A DNA stretch of 64,000 bases from Ignavibacteria bacterium (GTDB lineage: Bacteria > Bacteroidota > Ignavibacteria > Ignavibacteriales > Ignavibacteriaceae), in NCBI GenBank assembly GCA_030693705.1, contig JAUYAB010000063.1, positions 123,448 through 187,447 of the forward strand, read 5' to 3'. The position numbers and the translations under genes are program-made. Position 1 is the first letter of the stretch; every line of letters begins with the position of its first letter. Positions 38,348 to 47,210 of this stretch are shown piece by piece. The notes under the pieces are model-generated. The model did not search any database. It saw nothing but the letters and a program-made list of their open reading frames with translations, and had not been told where the DNA came from.

Positions 38348-40327
38348 TTATTTCCTTCTTGCTTTTAGCAAGAAAAACGTTTTGCTAAGTATTTCCAAAT
38401 CGAGCCAAATGTTTTGATTCTTTGCGTAAAATATATTCAATTTTTCCAAGTTTTCCTCGTTCTCAGAGTCAGTGAACCAGATTCCCGTAATTCCCCGTTT
38501 TCCTAAAAAGAGGTTTGCTGAATTGGTCTCTTTCGGTCCCACAAAACTATATCTCCCCTTAATTACAGATGGAGTTTCCAAGATGAAATCTGAAAATTCG
38601 GATCTTATCCTAAAAAGATTTTTCTTCAAGTAGAAAAAGGGATAAAGAAAAAACAAGAGAAAAAATCCGAACATTAAGTCAAAACTTCTTTTAATAAAAC
38701 GATGCCCGGTCTGCGAAATGTTATAAGTAATTTCAATAAAAGGAATATCTTCTAAAAGATAGACCGAAGATTTGCCGACAAGAAAATCAAGATTAGAACC
38801 GGCAAGCTTGAATTCAACGTTTTCTTTTTGGCATTCGGCAACCACACTCATCATTGAAGTATAAGAAACTTCTTCCGAAGGGAAAATCACCTCGCTGATT
38901 TTTTTCTCTCGGATAACTTTTTGAATGTTCTGCAAACTGCCGACAACTTCAAAAGATCCAAAATGATCTCCAATTTCTTTTCTCGTTTCTGAAATTAACC
39001 CGATAATCGAATGATAGCTTGACGATTTTTCTTTCAACTTTTTGGCTATTTCAAGTGATGATTTTGTGGTTCCCACCACTAATGTTTTTACAATGCTTTT
39101 ATCAACTTGCGGCAACCCGATTTTGAAAAGTAGTCTGAATAAGATGCGCCAACCGGTAAATAGAAAAACCAATACGATAAAAGTTAAAAGAACAACTCCG
39201 CGGCTGTAGGCAAAATCTTTGAAGAAATAAGTAAGCGAAGAAATGACAAAAAAACCTGAAAGGAGCGCCGGGAAAATCCGCAGAACCGGCAGGGTCTCTT
39301 TTTTATAAGCTCCGGAACTTGCGCTCACCAAAATCTGAACCAGAGCCGGAATTGTGTAAACAATCAGTTGAGTTGCTTCCGGGAATCCTTTCCAAGTTCT
39401 AAAATGTGAATAGAGTTTCTCCGTTAATAATAACGAGAGATCAAAAAAAAGAAAATCCAACAGAACTGCAATTAGCGAGAGTTTTTGCTTACCGATGAAA
39501 GCCAGGAGCTGACGAAAAATAATCGCGCTGCGAAGAATGATTTCAACCAATAAAGACGAGGCAAAATGCTTCTTAACAAAAAGATGCATCGCATGATAAA
39601 ATACTTTTGTTTCATCCAAACTGCTTCGTTTGGTGCTTTCACCTTTGTAATGAATTATAGTAGTATTGTGGACATAATAAACTTTCCAGCCTGATTTTTG
39701 CACTCGGTAACACCAATCCAAATCTTCACCGTACATAAAAAACTGTTCGTCAAGTCCGCCGATCTTTTCAAAGACTTCTCTTCTCACCATCATAAACGAA
39801 CCGGAGATCGCATCAACTTCATAAGATCGGTTCTCATCCATGAAGGTCAAATTATACCGGGCAAATAATTTGCTCTCCGGGAAAAGTGAACTTAATCCGC
39901 TCACTTTACAAAAAGATGTCCACGGACCGGGAAAACTTCTTCTGCATGCTAACTGCAAAGTTCCATCGGGATTGAGAATTTTACAACCAACCATCCCTGC
40001 ATCTTTATTGTTGTTGAAGAACTGAATTAGTTTTTCAAAAGTATCTTCTTGAACAATTGTATCAGGATTAAGTAGAAGTAAAAATTTCCCGCGCGCGATT
40101 TTCAATCCAAGATTGTTTGCCTTACTGAATCCCAAATTTGCGTTGTTGGAGACCAGGGTTACCTGCGGAAATTTTTCTCGCAGCATCTCAATGCTGCCGT
40201 CATCCGAGCCATTATCTACAACAATAATTTCGGTTGAAAGATTTGTAACTGCTTTAAATAGAGAGGTAAGAAGATTTTGTAAAAATTCTTTAACGTTGTA
40301 ATTGACTATGATAATTGAAAGGTTCAA
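38348..40327 (-). CDS. GT2 glycosyltransferase fused to degenerate sugar-phosphate transferase domain
   Basis: About 659 residues. Residues 1-260 are a GT2 rhamnosyltransferase-like domain (LSIIIVNYNVKEF, VVDNGSDDGS, NANLGFSKANN, NPDT, YGEDLDWCYR). Then come membrane helices, a CoA-binding-like Rossmann segment (TLVVGTTKSSLEIAKKL), and a C-terminus that keeps the ends of a WbaP/WcaJ-type transferase: KRSFDLMFGFFLLFFLYP, then SFVGPKET, RGITGIWF and NIWLDLEILSKTFFLL. The catalytic middle, with the FKFRSM motif and its Asp-Glu pair, is missing. The transferase part is probably inactive and structural. Start TTG 40327 fits the family; TTG 40378 would overlap the upstream gene. Confidence 0.85.
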   Translation of the reverse strand: MNLSIIIVNYNVKEFLQNLLTSLFKAVTNLSTEIIVVDNGSDDGSIEMLREKFPQVTLVSNNANLGFSKANNLGLKIARGKFLLLLNPDTIVQEDTFEKLIQFFNNNKDAGMVGCKILNPDGTLQLACRRSFPGPWTSFCKVSGLSSLFPESKLFARYNLTFMDENRSYEVDAISGSFMMVRREVFEKIGGLDEQFFMYGEDLDWCYRVQKSGWKVYYVHNTTIIHYKGESTKRSSLDETKVFYHAMHLFVKKHFASSLLVEIILRSAIIFRQLLAFIGKQKLSLIAVLLDFLFFDLSLLLTEKLYSHFRTWKGFPEATQLIVYTIPALVQILVSASSGAYKKETLPVLRIFPALLSGFFVISSLTYFFKDFAYSRGVVLLTFIVLVFLFTGWRILFRLLFKIGLPQVDKSIVKTLVVGTTKSSLEIAKKLKEKSSSYHSIIGLISETRKEIGDHFGSFEVVGSLQNIQKVIREKKISEVIFPSEEVSYTSMMSVVAECQKENVEFKLAGSNLDFLVGKSSVYLLEDIPFIEITYNISQTGHRFIKRSFDLMFGFFLLFFLYPFFYLKKNLFRIRSEFSDFILETPSVIKGRYSFVGPKETNSANLFLGKRGITGIWFTDSENEENLEKLNIFYAKNQNIWLDLEILSKTFFLLKARRK

Positions 40328-40338
40328 GCCAACTCGAT

Positions 40339-41058
40339 CTATAGTAAATGAAAAATACTCCGTAAACGAAGCTTCCAAACCAGAAAAACAGCTTCGCGTA
40401 CAATCTTTTTGGACATCTTTGAATGTCCCGAATGGCGGTCAATAAAAATGATCGGGACTTCACAAAACTTAAATCCATTATGAATGGCTTTAAAATTCAT
40501 TTCGATTTGAAAAGCGTAACCGTTGGATTTGATTTTATTAAGATCTATCGACTCTAAAACTTTTCTGCGAAAACATTTGAAACCGCCGGTTGAGTCGCTA
40601 ATGCGCATCCCGGTGATCACGCGAGTATATTTGTTTGCGAACCAACTTAGCATCAAACGCTGCATAGGCCAATTTACAACATTTACTCCGTTTTTGTAGC
40701 GGCTTCCGATGACAAAATCGCAATGCTCAATTGCGGTTAAAAAGATTTTTATCTCTTTTGGGTCGTGTGAATAATCAGCGTCCATCTCAAAAATATTGTC
40801 GTAATCGCGTTGCAAAGCATAAGTGAATCCCTCGCAATACGCAGTACCTAAGCCCATTTTTCTTTCTCGATGAAGTACGTGTACTTTATCATTCTTTGCA
40901 CTTAATTCATCAACATACTTGCCGGTGCCGTCGGGAGAATTATCATCAACAACCAGAATTTCTACATCATTCGGGTGTCGTTCAAAAATATCCGGTATCA
41001 ATTTTGTGATGTTGGATAGTTCATTGTATGTTGGTATTATAATCAGTGTTTTTGGCAT
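40339..41058 (-). CDS. polyprenol monophosphomannose synthase-like GT2
   Basis: 239 residues of the Dpm1-type GT2 family: IIPTYNEL near the start, VVDDNSPDGTGKYVDEL, GLGTAYCEGF, and the DxD-like metal site MDADYSHDP, with RFFxxxL-type FVIGSRY later. It transfers mannose (or another sugar) from a nucleotide donor to a polyprenyl phosphate in the cytoplasmic membrane. It has no C-terminal membrane domain. This lipid-linked sugar could be the donor for the GT-C-like protein at 19587 (inference). Confidence 0.88.
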   Translation of the reverse strand: MPKTLIIIPTYNELSNITKLIPDIFERHPNDVEILVVDDNSPDGTGKYVDELSAKNDKVHVLHRERKMGLGTAYCEGFTYALQRDYDNIFEMDADYSHDPKEIKIFLTAIEHCDFVIGSRYKNGVNVVNWPMQRLMLSWFANKYTRVITGMRISDSTGGFKCFRRKVLESIDLNKIKSNGYAFQIEMNFKAIHNGFKFCEVPIIFIDRHSGHSKMSKKIVREAVFLVWKLRLRSIFHLL

Positions 41059-41095
41059 ATGGGTTGTCAGTATTCAGTAAATATTTTGAAAAATT

Positions 41096-41308
41096 CGTAA
41101 TTCATAACCTGGCAAAGCCAGAACCACATTGTTCTTGAATGAAGTATTTGTTTCATCTTTTTTTTCTCGCTAAGCTCGCCACGAACCGCAAAGCACGCTA
41201 CGAATTTTCCCTTTGCGGACGTTGCGCTTTCTTTGCGAACGTTGCGAGAAATTTGTCCGAAAAATATTCTTGCCATTTTGCGCAGAATATTTTTACTAAC
41301 TATGTAAT
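41096..41308 (-). repeat. dispersed repeat family, copy C
   Basis: The reverse complement runs from CATAGTTAGTAAAAATATTC to GTTATGAATTACGAAT and closely matches copy B over its full length, with only scattered changes. It includes TTTCTCGCAACGTTCGC, GCGAGCTTAGCGAGAA, AACAAATACTTCATTCAA and the right arm. It fills the gap between the sugar transferase gene and the Dpm1-like gene in an otherwise tightly packed cluster. AATTAGGAATTA on one side and ATGAATTACGAAT on the other resemble each other and may mark the insertion boundary. Confidence 0.85.
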
Positions 41309-41322
41309 TCCTAATTGCTAAT

Positions 41323-42726
41323 TTAGTCAAAATGGCCTTTTCCGAAAAGCATTACAAAAACGGTTCGGAACATTATTTTAAAATCCATTCGCAAAGACAT
41401 GTTTTCAATATAGAATAAATCGTACTTCAACTTTTCTTTTACGTCTTCAACGGTTTCATCATACTTATGTTTTACTTGCGCCCAGCCGGTTATGCCCGGA
41501 CGAACTTTCAATCTTCTTTTATAATAGGGAATCTCTGCTGAAAGTTTTTCCACAAAGAAAGGTCTTTCCGGTCGAGGACCAACAAGACTCATTTCTCCTT
41601 TTAGAATATTTATCATCTGCGGAAGTTCATCAATCCGAACCTTACGAACGAACTTGCCAACACGTGTAATCCGCGGATCATCTTTTGTTGACCAAACCGG
41701 ACCGGTCAATTTTTCGGCATCATGTTTCATTGAACGGAACTTAAAAATATTAAAAATCTTTCCGTTCAATCCGCACCGCTCTTGTTTGAAAAAGACAGGT
41801 CCCTTGCTGTCAATTTTGATCGCTAAAGAAGTTAATAGCATAACCGGCGAAGTAAGGAGCAAAAAGATAAATGCAAAGATGACGTCCAAAAATCTTTTTA
41901 CTTTTGCTTCCCAAACCGGCATTAATTGCGGATTTATATCGATGAGCGGGAATCCATAAAGCTGGGCTGTGCGCGCCTGACCGCTTAAAATGTTGTATAA
42001 ATCAGGAGCGATTTTTAATCCTACATTTTTGTTTTCACATTTCCCGATTATTTCAATTAACACATCTTCCGAAAACTTCATCAACACAATGATGATCTCC
42101 TGAATATGCAGTTCGTCTATTTTTTGCGGAATATCAGCAACATTGCCTAAGACATTAATATCTTTATATTTTTTTTGAATATTTTCTGCATCAATAGTTA
42201 TGTAACCAACCACATCAATGCCGAGCGCCGGATGATTAATAATTTCGTCATGGATTTCGTTCGCATTTTTATTAAACCCAACAAGTAAAGCATTTCTTCT
42301 CCCAACACCGTTTATCAATAATCTTCGTTGGAAACCTCGCACTGCAAGTCTGCCGAACGAAACCCAAAGAAGGAAAAATCCCCAATAAATAAAAACAAGG
42401 AACCGGCTTTCGGAAGAGACACCATGTGAGTAATCATCAAACAAAATTAAAAAGTAAAGGAGAAAGATGCCGACAAAACTTGCTTTAAATAAGGTTGATA
42501 TTTCATCAAACCGGGAAAGTGCAAACCAGGTGCGGTACATTCCAACAAAAGAGAAGATTAACAGCCAATAGAAATAAACCACCAGCATCGGGAAAAGGAA
42601 TTCCGGCATAACAAGCAGATCAAAAATTCCTGTATTTACGCGAAAATGGAAGAACACAACCCAAGCAAGGTTGATGAAGAGGAAATCGGCAAACAGGACT
42701 AATATTTTTTCAGTGTTTTTAGACAT
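41323..42726 (-). CDS. undecaprenyl-phosphate sugar-1-phosphate transferase (WbaP/WcaJ type)
   Basis: 467 residues. Four to five N-terminal helices, a central CoA-binding-like Rossmann segment (NALLVGFNKNANEI), then the catalytic domain: KRFLDVIFAFIFLLLTSP, GPVFFKQERCG, FNIFKFRSM, RKVRIDELPQMINILKGEMSLVGPRPERP, RPGITGWAQV. The Asp-Glu and all family motifs are present, so it should start repeat-unit assembly by adding a hexose-1-phosphate to undecaprenyl phosphate. Glucose or galactose cannot be told apart. It overlaps the GT4 gene by 8 bases. Confidence 0.94.
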   Translation of the reverse strand: MSKNTEKILVLFADFLFINLAWVVFFHFRVNTGIFDLLVMPEFLFPMLVVYFYWLLIFSFVGMYRTWFALSRFDEISTLFKASFVGIFLLYFLILFDDYSHGVSSESRFLVFIYWGFFLLWVSFGRLAVRGFQRRLLINGVGRRNALLVGFNKNANEIHDEIINHPALGIDVVGYITIDAENIQKKYKDINVLGNVADIPQKIDELHIQEIIIVLMKFSEDVLIEIIGKCENKNVGLKIAPDLYNILSGQARTAQLYGFPLIDINPQLMPVWEAKVKRFLDVIFAFIFLLLTSPVMLLTSLAIKIDSKGPVFFKQERCGLNGKIFNIFKFRSMKHDAEKLTGPVWSTKDDPRITRVGKFVRKVRIDELPQMINILKGEMSLVGPRPERPFFVEKLSAEIPYYKRRLKVRPGITGWAQVKHKYDETVEDVKEKLKYDLFYIENMSLRMDFKIMFRTVFVMLFGKGHFD

Positions 42727-43945
42727 CTTCTTTCAACATTTTCGCAAATCGTTCAATTATCTTTTTTCGGTCATAATTTTCTACAGCATATTTTCTTCCG
42801 GCTTCACCCATCTTAACTGATTCATCTTTATTCGAATTCATCCACAGAATTTTTTCAGTAAGATCTATGGAGTTCTCCGGTTCACAATATAATCCCGCTC
42901 CAGATTTTTCTAAAATCTTACGGGCTTCACCATCAACACAAAGAATAACAGGACATTCAGAAGCCATTGCTTCATAGAGTTTTGATGGAATTGTAAACTT
43001 AAATAACTCATTCTTTACAAGAGGGATCAATGTTATATCGAACAGAGAAAGATAATTTAGAATTAGACCTCTGTTTACCGGGGGAAGAAGAAGTACGTTT
43101 GTTAGAGAGTTACTTCTTATTTCTTCTTCCAGAATCTCACGGTCAACACCGTCACCAATAATTAGGTAAATTATTTCAGAAAAGTGTTTTGTTAGTTTTG
43201 CTGCATCAGTTATAAGTTTTAATCCCTGGGCACCACCGATATTTCCCGCATATCCAACAATAAATTTTCCATCTAGATTTAGTTCCTTATGAAGTATTTC
43301 ATTCTTTTCTTTTTTAATTACTAGATCAGTTCGCACAAAGTTGGGGAGCCAAATTATCTTTTTAATAAATGTGAACTTAGTGGATAATTTTTGCTTGGTT
43401 ATTTCAGTTACAACATTAATGTAATCAGCTTTTTTATAAATTAATCTCTCAAACTTTTCTGCTAAATAAATAGCTGTTTTATTTTTTAAAAATCCGAGTT
43501 GAATCGCTGATTCAGGCCAGAGATCCCCAATATCAAAAATAAATTTACTCCCTTTAAACATTTTAATGAATATACCGGAGATTCCATTAAATAATGGAGG
43601 AGAAATTGTTAAATGATAGTCAGTTCGTTTTACTTTCAGCAAAGCAACGAGTGTTGAAGAAAAAGAAAACGATAAATAGTAGAGCATTCTTGTAACAAAA
43701 CTACCGCGATCTGATGCATATACAAAAGTATTGTAAAGCGTTATTCCGTTTGTCACAGATTTTTCGTAAAGTTTAAATTTATTGATTCTATCTTCTTTTC
43801 GTATAAGATAGCTCGGGAATGGTGAAATTACCGTTACATCAAATCCTTCGTCTCGAAGTTCTTCGGCAAACCCGATACTACGTTGAGAACCACCTCCTAT
43901 TTCTGGAGGGAAGTATTGCGTTATTATTAAAATTCTTTTCCTCAA
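42719..43945 (-). CDS. GT4-family glycosyltransferase (WbuB-like)
   Basis: 408 residues of two Rossmann domains (GT-B fold). The N-terminus is KRILIITQYFPPEIGGGSQRS, the C-terminal donor site has FIVGYAGNIGGAQGL and KLYEAMASECPVI, with a Glu-rich EX7E-like region around ECPVILCVDGEARKILE. It adds a sugar, probably an N-acetyl-aminosugar as in WbuB relatives, to the growing repeat unit. It overlaps the next GT gene by 4 bases and the sugar-transferase gene by 8. Confidence 0.9.
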   Translation of the reverse strand: MRKRILIITQYFPPEIGGGSQRSIGFAEELRDEGFDVTVISPFPSYLIRKEDRINKFKLYEKSVTNGITLYNTFVYASDRGSFVTRMLYYLSFSFSSTLVALLKVKRTDYHLTISPPLFNGISGIFIKMFKGSKFIFDIGDLWPESAIQLGFLKNKTAIYLAEKFERLIYKKADYINVVTEITKQKLSTKFTFIKKIIWLPNFVRTDLVIKKEKNEILHKELNLDGKFIVGYAGNIGGAQGLKLITDAAKLTKHFSEIIYLIIGDGVDREILEEEIRSNSLTNVLLLPPVNRGLILNYLSLFDITLIPLVKNELFKFTIPSKLYEAMASECPVILCVDGEARKILEKSGAGLYCEPENSIDLTEKILWMNSNKDESVKMGEAGRKYAVENYDRKKIIERFAKMLKEDV

Positions 43946-45108
43946 GCAACCTTTCTCTTTTCAACTTCAAGAATTACTTTTCCAATTCCATCTGTAATTA
44001 CTTCCCACGAATAATTTAAGACGATTTTTTTTCTTTTTTCTTTCATCTCCATGGTATCATTTTTTATTGCCAGAGCAACCATATTGTTAAACTCTATCGA
44101 ATCATTTGCAATGTAAATATACTCTTTAAACTTTTCAACTTCACACATTGGAGTTGTTACAACTGGTAACCCTAAAGCCAAATACTCAATCAGTTTAAGG
44201 GGATTCACGGCGGCTGTCAATTCGTTAATTTTAAAGGGTATAATTCCAACGTCAAAATTTGAGGCGTAAGAGGGCAACTCGGTATATGGGACTTTCCCAA
44301 GCAAATAAATGTTTGAGTACTTACGTAATTGTGAAACCTCCACCGCTGCATCCCCAATCAACACTATTGAACAATTAGGAAAAGTTTTAGCCAAAGAACT
44401 TAGAATTTCAATGTTCACCCACTCTGATATTAGTCCAAAAAAACCAATAATTGGCTTCTTGATGTCGCTCAATTTTTCTGCATTCTTTACATTGACTTTT
44501 GAAAAGTGTTCTACTTCTACCCCCTGAGGAAGAAAATTATTCACACCGGATTTAGGAACTCTTGTTTCGAGTAACGGTTTTGAGACTGAAAAAGATGAGT
44601 CAACTTTTTCTAAAACTCTTTTTTCGAGTTCAATCAATGATTTGAAAGCACCACTGAAAAGTGAATAATCGTCAAGGCAGATATAATGAGACGACGTCTC
44701 CCCGAGTTTCCCAAGTAAGCTATATATGATTGGAGATGAGGAGATGACAATTGGATTATGGAAATGATTTAGTATTATTATTTTGTTAAGAAATCGAAAC
44801 AGCAACATTTTGTTTAAGAATCGAATCACTTTAACATCATGAAATGGAAGAACAAATGGATGCACTTCCAGAATGTTGCTTATTTTCTCTTTTACTTCGC
44901 TCACTGAATTTTTAGAAAAGATTTTTCTAAATTTTTCAATCAAACGCTTGAAATCCCGAAAATTGAATGTCAGTTTACGTAGTGCTAACGAGCCGACCCA
45001 CATTAATCGATTATTTTTAGCAAGTACTTTTCCCAAGTGCTGCATTGTTGAAGGATGACGTCCCCAATCATCGGCAAAAACAATAATATTTCTGTTTTCT
45101 AAGATCAT
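43942..45108 (-). CDS. GT-B fold glycosyltransferase
   Basis: 388 residues. The N-terminus IIVFADDWGRHPSTMQHLGK and C-terminal PKSGVNNFLPQGV, IGFFGLISEWVN, VPYTELPSYASNFDVGIIPF and NPLKLIEYLALGLPVVTT fit the GT1/GT4-like family. The donor is not evident. It overlaps the preceding GT4 gene by 4 bases and follows wecB by 3 bp, so it belongs to the polysaccharide operon. Confidence 0.86.
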   Translation of the reverse strand: MILENRNIIVFADDWGRHPSTMQHLGKVLAKNNRLMWVGSLALRKLTFNFRDFKRLIEKFRKIFSKNSVSEVKEKISNILEVHPFVLPFHDVKVIRFLNKMLLFRFLNKIIILNHFHNPIVISSSPIIYSLLGKLGETSSHYICLDDYSLFSGAFKSLIELEKRVLEKVDSSFSVSKPLLETRVPKSGVNNFLPQGVEVEHFSKVNVKNAEKLSDIKKPIIGFFGLISEWVNIEILSSLAKTFPNCSIVLIGDAAVEVSQLRKYSNIYLLGKVPYTELPSYASNFDVGIIPFKINELTAAVNPLKLIEYLALGLPVVTTPMCEVEKFKEYIYIANDSIEFNNMVALAIKNDTMEMKEKRKKIVLNYSWEVITDGIGKVILEVEKRKVA

Positions 45109-45111
45109 CAG

Positions 45112-46245
45112 CTACAAATGCTTCTTTAATAGTTTCACGATTTTCTCAGACGCTTTACCATCTCCATAAGGATTCTTACCTTCAAAATAATTATGTCCTG
45201 ATGATAATTTCGTATTAACTGAATGAAAGGTTTTTTTAATCTTATTAATATTGCTACCAACGAGAAATGCATAACCGGCATCGACAGCCTCCATCCGCTC
45301 TGTAACATCTCGCAGAACAATAATTGGTTTGCGGAATACAAAACATTCCTCTTGCACTCCACCAGAATCACTCATTATGAACTTACATTTTTCCATCAAA
45401 TAGATGAAAGACAAATAATCCATAGGTGGTAGAAGATGAAAATTAGTTAATCCTTTTAAAGTAGCTTCAACCGGAATTTTTACATTCGGATTGAGGTGAA
45501 CAGGATAAATAAATTCTAATTTGGGATTTTTCGCTGCAAGTTCTTTAAAAGCATCAAGAACTTTTTTAAACTCATCTCCAAATTTTTCACGACGGTGCAT
45601 TGTAATTAAAACAAATTCTTTCGAAAGAAAATCAGTTGGATATATCTTTTTCAAATTGTTTTGGGTCACTATTTGAATCCTTGGAGTATCGACCAGTTTT
45701 TTGATTTGGAGAAGTGCATCAATCACCGTGTTTCCGGTTACGAATATCCTCTTTGCATCATACCCTTCAGAAATCAAGTTGTCTTTTGCGTATTTGGTTG
45801 GGACAAAATTGAAATCTGTGATCACAGAAATAAACTTTCGGTTTGCCTCTTCTGGATACGGACTATAAATGTTATTGCTGCGAAGTCCTGCTTCCACATG
45901 ACCAATTTTAATTTTTTTATAAAAAGCTGAAAGTGCTGAAACAAATGCCGTTGTAGTATCACCTTGGACAAGAAGAACATCTGGTTGTAATTCTTCTAAC
46001 AGATTTTTCAGTTTTGAGTTTGTAGCTACTGTGATGTCGAATAAATCTTGGTTAGGTTTCATTAAATCAAGTTCATAATCGACTTTTATTTTAAAAATTT
46101 GCGAGACTTGTTTCAACATTTCTTTGTGTTGCCCAGTAGAGCAAACAAATGTTTTGAAAGATTTTTCTTTTTTTAAGGCAGCAACCAAAGGTGCCATTTT
46201 TATCACTTCAGGGCGAGTACCAAATACAATAAGAATTTTTTTCAT
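45112..46245 (-). CDS. wecB: UDP-N-acetylglucosamine 2-epimerase (non-hydrolysing)
   Basis: 377 residues, the usual length. It converts UDP-GlcNAc to UDP-ManNAc for surface polysaccharide. Family motifs include IVFGTRPEVIKMAPL, VQGDTTTAF (catalytic Asp), GHVEAGLRSNNIYSPYPEE, FVTGNTVIDALL, TMHRREKFGD and MSDSGGVQEE. No wecC (ManNAc dehydrogenase) is nearby. It abuts the GT2 gene without a gap (they share one base at 46245). Confidence 0.96.
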   Translation of the reverse strand: MKKILIVFGTRPEVIKMAPLVAALKKEKSFKTFVCSTGQHKEMLKQVSQIFKIKVDYELDLMKPNQDLFDITVATNSKLKNLLEELQPDVLLVQGDTTTAFVSALSAFYKKIKIGHVEAGLRSNNIYSPYPEEANRKFISVITDFNFVPTKYAKDNLISEGYDAKRIFVTGNTVIDALLQIKKLVDTPRIQIVTQNNLKKIYPTDFLSKEFVLITMHRREKFGDEFKKVLDAFKELAAKNPKLEFIYPVHLNPNVKIPVEATLKGLTNFHLLPPMDYLSFIYLMEKCKFIMSDSGGVQEECFVFRKPIIVLRDVTERMEAVDAGYAFLVGSNINKIKKTFHSVNTKLSSGHNYFEGKNPYGDGKASEKIVKLLKKHL

Positions 46246-47210
46246 TAAGTTTTTTTAAATTGATTTTTTGGATAAATAAAAAGTTGTCTAAAATTGTAAA
46301 ATCCTCTTCTCAGATATTGTTTGTTAATGGTTATACTTCCAATAATTATGTTTAATGGAATTCGAAGAAGCAACCCACAATAATGAAAAAAGATGACAAG
46401 AAAGAATTCAAACCTGTAAAAATGTTTCTGATAATACTGTAAATAAGCAATTGTTTGGTTACGATATTTAAACCATGGAAAATCGTCGGTAGTAGCACCA
46501 CCAAGATGAATTATGCTGGTTGAGGGGAAATAAATAATCTTCCCACTTCTGTCACTTAAACGTTTACACAAATCCATTTCTTCGGCATAAAAATAAAACC
46601 TCTCATCAAATCCTTTAAACTCTTTTATTAAATTTCGCTCGGCGAACAAAAAAGCCCCGATAGCCGCACCAACAACAATAGGGCTTGATATTTTATCATA
46701 CTGATAATGGTATTTATTCATACTTTTCGATTTTCTAAAAAGCATGTATAAAAAAAAGTTAGATGAGAAAATATTTAACACCGTTGGTAAGTCGAAAATC
46801 GATTCTTGCAATGAACCGTCTTTATTCAGCAATCGACAACTTACAATTATTTTACTTGCTTCTTTAGAATTCTGAAAATATTTTATTAAATCAAAAAGTG
46901 TGTTTTCAATAAATACTGTATCGTTGTTTAATAATAGAATATATTTCCCTTTGGCGACCTCAAGCCCCTGGTTATTCGCAGCAGCGAATCCAACATTTTT
47001 TTTATTTCTAATCAAAACAGTTCTATCATATTTTGAGCAAACTATTCCAATTTCATCATCTGTGGATTCATTATCAACAACTATTATTTCGTAGGTAAAG
47101 CCTTCACTGTACTTGCTTATAGAAGCCAAACAATTATCAAGTAAATCATGTCTTTTGTAATTTACAATTACGATTGACAAATCTAAATTATTCTTAGTTT
47201 CTTCGCCCAT
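46245..47210 (-). CDS. GT2 glycosyltransferase (rhamnosyltransferase-like)
   Basis: 321 residues. GT2 motifs are LSIVIVNYKRHDLL, VVDNESTDDE, NVGFAAANNQGLEVAKG, LLNNDT and the acceptor-site YAEEMDLCKRLSDRSGKI. The fold and motifs suggest a rhamnosyl- or similar transferase. A hydrophobic C-terminal helix at about 265-290 may associate it with the membrane. Its start lies 28 bases inside the flippase gene. Confidence 0.9.
   Translation of the reverse strand: MGEETKNNLDLSIVIVNYKRHDLLDNCLASISKYSEGFTYEIIVVDNESTDDEIGIVCSKYDRTVLIRNKKNVGFAAANNQGLEVAKGKYILLLNNDTVFIENTLFDLIKYFQNSKEASKIIVSCRLLNKDGSLQESIFDLPTVLNIFSSNFFLYMLFRKSKSMNKYHYQYDKISSPIVVGAAIGAFLFAERNLIKEFKGFDERFYFYAEEMDLCKRLSDRSGKIIYFPSTSIIHLGGATTDDFPWFKYRNQTIAYLQYYQKHFYRFEFFLVIFFHYCGLLLRIPLNIIIGSITINKQYLRRGFYNFRQLFIYPKNQFKKT

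Noticed and set aside
41067..41330. 87-codon minus-strand ORF, and similar ORFs at 12544-12753 and 41139-41321
   Set aside because: They lie inside the dispersed repeat copies and follow the repeat, not conserved protein sequence.
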